The notes under the pieces are model-generated. The model saw nothing but the letters and a program-made list of their open reading frames with translations. It was not told the DNA's origin and ran no database searches. A DNA stretch of 42,565 bases, taken from the IMG/VR virus record IMGVR_UViG_3300050821_002084, positions 1 to 42,565 of that record; one strand, written 5' to 3'. Source of the DNA: a virus. This document shows, piece by piece, positions 36,951 through 42,565 of the stretch (position 1 is the stretch's first letter; each line of letters starts with the position of its first letter). Position numbers and translations under genes: made by a program.

Positions 36951-38384
36951 GTGGCAGGTGGAGCAGGCTCCCTCAGTATCTCAGCCGGCGCAGCTTCGGG
37001 AAATCTGGGCTCTCTCGTATTCTCGAATTCCAACGGAGTCTCTTTCGGGCTGAACGGCTCCACGATTACCGGCTCTGTAGCAGCAGGAGCTGCGGCAACC
37101 GGGATCAGTGGTATCGTCGTCAGTAATACGACCTATACGAGTGGTACGGTCAGTTTCAGTAACGCCAACGGGTTGAGTTTCGGGTCGAGTGCCGGACAGG
37201 CGATCACGGGAAGTTATACTGTCCCTGGATCGACCAATTTCTCCAACTCCAATAATGTTTCGTTTGGACTGAACGGTTCGACTATTACGGCTACGGCTAG
37301 TGTTGCTGCCCAGACTGGTATCAGTGGGATCATTCTCAGCAACACGACTTATACCAGTGGAACAGTCTCTTTCAGTAACGCTAATGGGGTCAGTTTCGGA
37401 TCTTCTGCGGGACAAGCTGTAACCGTCAGTTATAACAGTACATCCGCTGTAGGACCGAATACCGCTCAAACCAACGTCACCTGGACGGTGAACAGTAGCG
37501 GTATCAGCGTCAATGCTGCAGGCTATGCAGGAACCGCTACGGCAAACACTGGATTAGCCTCGTTCACGTTGAATTCTGCGGGCTTGAGCTTTAACGGTTC
37601 GAGTCTTCTCGGAGCTAATACCGCTCAGACAAACGTGACTTGGACCGTCAACAGTTCCGGCATAAGCCTGAATGCCGGAGGATACGTAGGGACGGGCTTT
37701 ACTACAGGAACGACTACGGGCTCCTGGACTGCCACTCAGAATACGGCCGGGTTGAGTATGGTGATGCCGTACTTCACCCGCTTTATCTGGCCGATGGCGA
37801 ATCTGACGCCTCTCACCGCTCCCGGAGCGGCCCTGCAGACGATTCAGTATGTGCCAGTGAAGATAGCGATGACCGGCAGTCGGCTCGATGCGCTGCTCGC
37901 GATGTCGAATAGTTCATCTGCCGGGGCTGGTACGGTGACGCTCCAGTTCTCCCAGTACGCGATCATCTACACCAAAAATGCCAGCACGCTCTCCTCACTG
38001 TCATCTGGTTCGACACAGACCACTTATACCTATGCATCCAATACTGCCGGTGCCACATATCTCACCAATAGTGCCATCTACCCAATCTCGGTTCCCATCA
38101 ACTTCAACATGGTGCAGGGTGAATATTACGTCGGGTTCAATCTGATCACTTCCACCACGGCTGCGAGTGTCACGATGTCCATGATGGGTGGAAATGCTAT
38201 TGGGACTGCACTGAACTATGTCGAATTCGCTAATACCGCAACCAGTACCAATGTGTACGGAGGTATGGGTGTCTATTCAGCGGCCACTACAGGTGTCGTG
38301 ACGCGAGTTTCGGTGTCCGCTATCAATCAGACCGGTTCCGCCCTTTCTGCTGCCAACATTGCTCTAGTCTTCAGGAATGCCTAA
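36951..38384 (+). CDS. Fibre protein with NGVSFG repeats and module D end
   Basis: The 477 residues contain in the N-terminal half five or more copies of a strand-turn repeat built on FSNANGVSFG, followed by GSTITxS (for example VFSNSNGVSFGLNGSTITGS), plus two copies of AQTNVTWTVNSSGIS. These repeats occur in many metagenomic phage fibres and probably form a beta-prism or triple helix. The last 215 residues are module D: MPYFTRFIWP through GEYYVGFNLI to the end ALVFRNA. It is the complete version of the architecture divided over the two window ends. Start GTG 36951 has GGGAG very close (2 bases), so the true start is uncertain. Confidence 0.7.
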   Translation: MAGGAGSLSISAGAASGNLGSLVFSNSNGVSFGLNGSTITGSVAAGAAATGISGIVVSNTTYTSGTVSFSNANGLSFGSSAGQAITGSYTVPGSTNFSNSNNVSFGLNGSTITATASVAAQTGISGIILSNTTYTSGTVSFSNANGVSFGSSAGQAVTVSYNSTSAVGPNTAQTNVTWTVNSSGISVNAAGYAGTATANTGLASFTLNSAGLSFNGSSLLGANTAQTNVTWTVNSSGISLNAGGYVGTGFTTGTTTGSWTATQNTAGLSMVMPYFTRFIWPMANLTPLTAPGAALQTIQYVPVKIAMTGSRLDALLAMSNSSSAGAGTVTLQFSQYAIIYTKNASTLSSLSSGSTQTTYTYASNTAGATYLTNSAIYPISVPINFNMVQGEYYVGFNLITSTTAASVTMSMMGGNAIGTALNYVEFANTATSTNVYGGMGVYSAATTGVVTRVSVSAINQTGSALSAANIALVFRNA

Positions 38385-38747
38385 ATGCCAGTCAGTAAAC
38401 CGTTTCAACCCATGTATGTGCCGAACTCTGGGAATGCAGCCGGTACTCTTGTATCCAGTCTGACTATTTCCGCTACCTCAACGAGTGCGACTTCAGGAGC
38501 GTTGCCCGGGAATGTGGGGCTGAATGAACTGAACCAGATACAGATTTCCAACACGGTTGCGGTCTGGGCCTATGTGAACTTCGGACGAAACACGACTGAA
38601 ATCCCTGCAGCTACAGTGGCTGCGAGTTATCCGGTTCCCCCCTCAACGGTGATAGTCGTCACGGTGACGAGTGAAGTCGCAGCTGTGAGCGTGATTCTTG
38701 CTAGTTCAACTGGATCGGTGATCTTTACTCGCGGAACGGGTGTCTGA
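38385..38747 (+). CDS. Decoration protein, module B copy 2
   Basis: The 120-residue protein is the second stand-alone B module: KPFQPMYVPNSGNAAGTLVS, ATSGALPGNVGLNELNQIQI, WAYVNFGRNTTEIPAATVAA and SEVAAVSVILASSTGSVIFT, ending RGTGV. It is closest to the module in the fused gene at 40206 (shared block AAVSVILASSTGSVIFTRGT), so these two are the most recent copies. The ATG is one base after the previous stop; the last base is the first of the next gene. Confidence 0.65.
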   Translation: MPVSKPFQPMYVPNSGNAAGTLVSSLTISATSTSATSGALPGNVGLNELNQIQISNTVAVWAYVNFGRNTTEIPAATVAASYPVPPSTVIVVTVTSEVAAVSVILASSTGSVIFTRGTGV

Positions 38748-40204
38748 TGTCGTTATTCACGCAGGGAGGCTCAATAGCTGTAGCCCCTAGCGGGCTGATG
38801 TTTTCAGATGGGGGTGCCGGCGGAATCAGCAATGGAGCCTCCGTGACCATCACGGGTGGCCCATTCGGTACTAAATCAGGCAGTAGCCCGAGCATCTGGG
38901 ACCACGGACAGGACGGGGCGGGGGTATTGAATGCTGGCTGGTCCGGAGCTTGGCCCAACGCAGCAGGCAACTCGATTGCCAATACGATCAACCGTGCTCA
39001 ACCCTTTCAGGCGCTGGGTTCTTCCACGATCAACGGTCCTCATCCTTACACGACAACTTTTCTTGCAGGGAACCACTATCAAAGTGGAGCGTTTGCGGGT
39101 AACAACGTCATGCCCTACGTGGCGTTCTCGACTCCTGCACTGCCTTACTATTCGTATTGGAGCTGGTACACCCGGGATGATCCTCAGTGGTGGCATTCCA
39201 TAGCGCCGTTTGAGATTAATTTCACGGGAACCCTCGCGAGTGGAAACAACGTCATCACGGCGATTTCCAGCTTCACCTGGCTCGATTCGACCTACATCGG
39301 AGCCTCTATCAGCGGGACTGGAATACCGTCCTCTTCAAGCATCACGGCCATTAATTCAGGTGCTGGAACCATCACAATCAATAACAATGTCACGGCCAAC
39401 GGAGCACAGGCTTTACTTGCAATCCAGGTCGGATTCGATAACAACAACAAGCGCTATGATTTCTCCGCTGCCTCGACTCCGTATGACACCAGCGTGGGTA
39501 ACTGGTATCTGACTTACGCCGACTATCGGGGAGTTGGGAATTTCCAATTCTCCCACCCCACCTCCAACACGGATCTGACCGCCAAGAATGGCATTCTCGA
39601 CGATACGGGAGGAGCGTTAACCAACCCGGATCAAAATGGGCACAATGCTTTCTGGCGGGATGGGAATAATCCTACGAATGTGAGTGAAGGGGTGGGTGGC
39701 AATGGATGGCAAAAAAGCGAATTACTGATCAAGTGGACGACTGCAACGACCGGCTATGTCAAGTACTTTGAGAACAATACATATCTGGGTGGTGGTCTTC
39801 TTGTAGTCGATTACGCGGGCAAGACCATCTATACCGGCATTACTTCGGCATCGGAATCCATAGGGGGTTATTCGCGCCGCCAAGGAGTGGTTCCGGCTGA
39901 TACGACCCATTATCTTTCGACCGGTACTGCAGGGACTTACACTCTGTGGAGATACTATGCTGATGTTTATTATGACCGTCAGACTACCGGTCAAGCCAGA
40001 TTCGTGATGACGAATTCTGCGACCTATGTACTGGGGGATGGGAACATCGTGGAGATTCAGCCCTATACCGCGTGGGCCAACGGTTCAGTCACTCTCACGA
40101 TCAACAAGGGAAATCTATCGTCCGGGACTGCAAAGATCTGGTTTGTGGATGAGGTCAATGGAGTGAGCACTCCAGCACTCCAAAGCACCATTACGCTGAA
40201 CTGA
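38747..40204 (+). CDS. Large fibre/adhesion protein with IPT-like and lectin-like parts
   Basis: This 485-residue protein has near its start GISNGASVTITGGPFGTKSG (26-45), an IPT/TIG-like opening, then a WSWYTRDDPQWWHS (138-151) and large Trp/Tyr-rich beta strands (GNWYLTYADYRGVGNFQFSH; YTLWRYYADVYYDRQTTGQ), as in concanavalin-type sugar-binding sandwiches, and an end domain AWANGSVTLTINKGNLSSGT. Residues 158-227 (FTGTLASGNNVITAISSF to NVTANGAQALLAI) are an extra domain that interrupts the sandwich and resembles the insertions in the gp4- and gp10-like genes. No catalytic residues were identified. It probably binds a polysaccharide. Confidence 0.65.
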   Translation: MSLFTQGGSIAVAPSGLMFSDGGAGGISNGASVTITGGPFGTKSGSSPSIWDHGQDGAGVLNAGWSGAWPNAAGNSIANTINRAQPFQALGSSTINGPHPYTTTFLAGNHYQSGAFAGNNVMPYVAFSTPALPYYSYWSWYTRDDPQWWHSIAPFEINFTGTLASGNNVITAISSFTWLDSTYIGASISGTGIPSSSSITAINSGAGTITINNNVTANGAQALLAIQVGFDNNNKRYDFSAASTPYDTSVGNWYLTYADYRGVGNFQFSHPTSNTDLTAKNGILDDTGGALTNPDQNGHNAFWRDGNNPTNVSEGVGGNGWQKSELLIKWTTATTGYVKYFENNTYLGGGLLVVDYAGKTIYTGITSASESIGGYSRRQGVVPADTTHYLSTGTAGTYTLWRYYADVYYDRQTTGQARFVMTNSATYVLGDGNIVEIQPYTAWANGSVTLTINKGNLSSGTAKIWFVDEVNGVSTPALQSTITLN

Positions 40205-40205
40205 C

Positions 40206-41057
40206 ATGACACTGTTAGTAGGACAAAACGGAAACGGCTGGACGATCATCGGGGCTAATCCATGGGGCACCGGTGGGAATGCGATCTATTACAAGAACGG
40301 GTATACCGCCATTGCTGGGGCAATGGCAACAATCAATGTGACGGTGCAGGCGACGGCCAGTGCTACGCTTGCTACGGTCTATGTTTATAGCGGCACCGGT
40401 GTAGGCGCATCGTTTGTCGCGATGTCCGCCGAGTTCAGCGTTAGCACTACTGGTGCTAAGACAGCAGCGATTTCAGGCGTGTTGTCGGCGGGTCCATATA
40501 CGCTCGTACTGCAAACGCCTAGTGGATCTTTCCAGGTTGCCGTAAACAGTGGTAGTTCCGCGTCTGCGGATAACCAGAACAACTTAGCCAGCTTTCCGTA
40601 TCGTTCACCCCCCGGAACTATTCCGGCGGTTACGGTTAATTCCGGGCAGGAATTTATCATCTGGATTGATGGAGCAGTTTCTGGTGGTGGTACGCTGCCT
40701 TTGCTATTTGCCCCTTTTCAGCCGCTCTATGGGCCTAATTCCGGTCCTAATGCTGGGACTCTAGTCTCCAGTCTCACTATCTCTGCTTCTACGACAGCGG
40801 CTTCCGGAGTTCTTCCCGGAAACACTCAGTTAAATGATTTTAATCAAATTCGGATTGCAAATACCGCAAGCGATTGGGCCTATGTGAACTTCGGACGTAA
40901 CACTACGGAGATCGCAGCCGCAACGGTAGCCACTGGTTATCCGGTCGCTCCGGGTGGAGTAGTCGTCGTAACAGTGACGAGTGAAGTCGCGGCCGTGAGC
41001 GTGATCCTGGCGAGCTCGACCGGATCGGTGATCTTCACTCGGGGGACTACTCCATGA
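40206..41057 (+). CDS. Fusion of module C and module B (decoration/fibre protein)
   Basis: The 283 residues consist of module C (1-165: VGQNGNGWTIIGANPWGTGG, NAIYYKNGY, VTVQATASATLATVYVYSG, SGQEFIIWIDGA) and module B (170-283: FAPFQPLYGPNSGPNAG ..., VFTRG-like end VIFTRGTTP). Module C alone is the next gene (41054-41560); module B alone is 36574 and 38385. A fusion of two modules that occur separately beside it is direct evidence for domain shuffling. Stop and next start overlap by ATGA. Confidence 0.65.
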   Translation: MTLLVGQNGNGWTIIGANPWGTGGNAIYYKNGYTAIAGAMATINVTVQATASATLATVYVYSGTGVGASFVAMSAEFSVSTTGAKTAAISGVLSAGPYTLVLQTPSGSFQVAVNSGSSASADNQNNLASFPYRSPPGTIPAVTVNSGQEFIIWIDGAVSGGGTLPLLFAPFQPLYGPNSGPNAGTLVSSLTISASTTAASGVLPGNTQLNDFNQIRIANTASDWAYVNFGRNTTEIAAATVATGYPVAPGGVVVVTVTSEVAAVSVILASSTGSVIFTRGTTP

Positions 41058-41560
41058 GTAAATTAGTCGGTCAGGATGGTACTGGCTGGACAATCGTAGG
41101 GGCTAACCCGTGGGGTACTGGCGGGAATGCGATCTACTATAAGAACGGATACAGCGCTATCGCGGGAACGATGACTAATCTGCACTTCACGGTTCAGGCT
41201 ACTGCTGGCGCTACTCTTGCTACAGGTTACGTCTATTCAGGCGTGGGACCGGGAGCTTCATTTGTCGCAATGTCGAATGAGATCAGTGTGAGTACGACTG
41301 GGGATAAAGCTCCAGCTATCTCCGGATCTCTTCTGGTTGGACCTTATACCATTATCTTGCAAACCTCTGCCGGCTCCTTCCAATGTGCAGTGAACAGCGG
41401 CAGTAATAACTTCCAGGATAACCAGAATACGACGGTAAATTTTCCTTATCGGGGACCTCCTAGCACACTTCCGGCACTCGACAACAACTCGGGTCAGGAA
41501 TTCGTCATCTGGGTTGATGGCATGCTCGCAGGGGGCGTGTCTTTAGCGTGGACTACCTGA
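41054..41560 (+). CDS. Module C stand-alone protein
   Basis: The 168-residue protein is the separate form of module C: MSKLVGQDGTGWTIVGANPW, GTGGNAIYYKNGYSAIAGTM, VQATAGATLATGYVYSGVGP, SGQEFVIWVDGML. Near-identical blocks with the first half of the upstream gene (for example GANPWGTGGNAIYYKNGY) show a recent tandem duplication. Likely a beta-sandwich; role unknown, in the decoration/fibre cluster. Confidence 0.65.
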   Translation: MSKLVGQDGTGWTIVGANPWGTGGNAIYYKNGYSAIAGTMTNLHFTVQATAGATLATGYVYSGVGPGASFVAMSNEISVSTTGDKAPAISGSLLVGPYTIILQTSAGSFQCAVNSGSNNFQDNQNTTVNFPYRGPPSTLPALDNNSGQEFVIWVDGMLAGGVSLAWTT

Positions 41561-41561
41561 T

Positions 41562-42565
41562 ATGCCAGTTAGTATCTTTCATGCCCTGACGGCGACTACG
41601 CCGGATAACACCAACTTTGAGATCCGGCCCATAGCGCACTGGAATGCCTCTCACTTAGGAACATTCAGTGCGACAGCGGGAAGTGAGATTATCGGGGCAT
41701 TCTCCAATACCAATGGAGTGTCTTTCGGGTTAAGCGCAGGCCAGGTAACGGCTTCTGTTATTGGCGGTCAGCCGCTTATTTCCGCGGGGACGACCAGTAA
41801 CAATCTCTCGCAGATCGTATTTTCTAATGCTAATGGACTGAGCTTCGGTCTGGCTGGTTCGACCGTGACCGGGAGTTATTCCAATCCCAACTTCTCAGCC
41901 GGAACGACCAGCAGCAATCTGGCTTCCGTGGTGTTCTCGAATGCGAATGGAGTGAGCTTCGGACTCTCAGGCTCGACCATTACCGCTTCTGTTCCCGGAG
42001 GGGGAGGAAGTACCCTGACCTTCATTGGGAAGGGAAACACTATCGGACAATCTTCTTCCAGTACTTTCCCTTTCAGTGCGGTTTCGTTTGACTTCGCGGG
42101 GGCTATCAGCGGTGGGATGAGCGCGGGATCGCTGCTCATTTCTGCTCCCGGGACAGTGGCTCTGACTCAGTTCTCTGGCGGTATGTCCACTCAGGGGAAT
42201 ACTGCGGGGACTACAGGACTGGCTACCGCTCAACTGGTGATAGTGGGTTCTAATAACATCTCGCTCTCCCAATCCTTCAATCTAGGCAGTGCGACGCTTT
42301 CGATCATCGGGACAGGTGGACTCGCAATAGCTGCGAGCAATACGACCTTCAGTAGTGGGACGGTGGTCCTATCTGCGGCAGGTGGAGCACTGACTATCTC
42401 CAGTGGGGCTCAATCGGCCCTGTTCTCGGTCCCTGCGACTTCTTCCCTGGTGGGAGTCAGTGGGCTTACGGTTTCTACGGCAGGTTCCACGATCAGCGTG
42501 GGGATGATCCCGCTATCAAGAGAAGATTTCTGGCCCTTGGGGCAGAGTACTTCTCAGCAGCAGAC
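41562..42565 (+). CDS. Fibre protein with NGVSFG repeats, cut by right edge
   Basis: ATG 41562, one base after the previous stop, opens a frame with no stop to the window end (at least 334 residues). It starts MPVSIFHALTATTPDNTNFE and has three copies of the NGxSFG repeat (FSNTNGVSFGLS, FSNANGLSFGLAGSTVTGSY, FSNANGVSFGLSGSTITASV), then Gly/Ser/Thr-rich strands (IVGSNNISLSQSF), and ends at MIPLSREDFWPLGQSTSQQQ, which aligns with MPYFTRFIWPMANLTPLTAP of 36951-38384. Module D should follow; a matching second part is at bases 1-357, but the direct joining is out of frame. Confidence 0.75.
   Translation, partial: MPVSIFHALTATTPDNTNFEIRPIAHWNASHLGTFSATAGSEIIGAFSNTNGVSFGLSAGQVTASVIGGQPLISAGTTSNNLSQIVFSNANGLSFGLAGSTVTGSYSNPNFSAGTTSSNLASVVFSNANGVSFGLSGSTITASVPGGGGSTLTFIGKGNTIGQSSSSTFPFSAVSFDFAGAISGGMSAGSLLISAPGTVALTQFSGGMSTQGNTAGTTGLATAQLVIVGSNNISLSQSFNLGSATLSIIGTGGLAIAASNTTFSSGTVVLSAAGGALTISSGAQSALFSVPATSSLVGVSGLTVSTAGSTISVGMIPLSREDFWPLGQSTSQQQ

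Noticed and set aside
36981-37469. Leftward ORF opposite the NGVSFG repeats
   Set aside because: Ser/Arg-rich antisense of a repetitive fibre gene; no start signal and no partner gene on that strand in the late region.
36951-37720. CRISPR-like spaced repeats
   Set aside because: The repeats encode in-frame fibre motifs of unequal spacing and are not separated by unique spacers of constant length.

Overview
The window carries a dsDNA tailed phage with a P22-like head and short tail (podovirus morphology). It has a P22-type portal (712 codons), scaffold, coat, tail accessory factor (gp4-like), DNA-stabilisation protein (gp10-like) and three consecutive ejection proteins in the P22 order gp7, gp20, gp16. 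The host is inferred to be Gram-negative, because there is a nested inner/outer-membrane spanin pair, a PagL-like lipid A deacylase candidate and a secreted protein with a PEP-CTERM sorting tail, a signal used only by exosortase-bearing Gram-negative bacteria. No integrase, DNA polymerase, helicase or primase was recognised.

Layout. 1-2.7 kb: end of a fibre/decoration gene, then a glycosyltransferase, an RmlB-like sugar-nucleotide dehydratase and a methyltransferase. 2.7-13.6 kb: PASTA-like protein, gp4-like and gp10-like tail proteins, a small beta protein, a GNAT acetyltransferase, three ejection proteins and two tail fibre/spike genes sharing one anchor domain. 13.6-16.9 kb: lysis cassette (coiled-coil membrane protein, GH24 endolysin, holin candidates, Rz with embedded Rz1), PagL-like protein and small proteins. 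16.8-24.0 kb: leftward early operon, mostly short genes joined by overlapping stop/start codons (ATGA, GTGA), including an ATP-grasp protein, an MT-A70 adenine methyltransferase, a PEP-CTERM protein, a Ref-like nuclease and an OB-fold-like protein. 24.0-24.07 kb: divergent control region with a clear leftward promoter and repeated operator-like sites. 24.07-26.5 kb: rightward early genes: Cro-like repressor, a 440-base structured stretch with no convincing gene, an XRE regulator, a PD-(D/E)XK nuclease and a sigma region 4-like late regulator. 26.5-29.7 kb: GroES-like cochaperonin, six small proteins and the terminase subunits. 29.7-42.6 kb: portal, scaffold, coat, a second glycosyltransferase and a run of modular Gly/Ser/Thr-rich paralogous virion proteins.

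The right end stops inside a fibre gene that has the N-terminal half of a two-part architecture, and the left end begins inside a gene that has the matching C-terminal half. A full-length relative at 36951-38384 has both halves. The simplest reading is a circularly permuted genome of about 42.8 kb, cut within one fibre gene and missing roughly 200-250 bases. If so, the absence of replication genes is real and the phage depends on host replication.

Most unusual content: the set of duplicated, fused and shuffled fibre/decoration modules; one roughly 70-residue beta domain inserted in three unrelated virion proteins; sugar-modifying enzymes interleaved with Ser/Thr-rich virion genes, suggesting virion glycosylation; a phage-borne PEP-CTERM protein; and the structured segment after cro.
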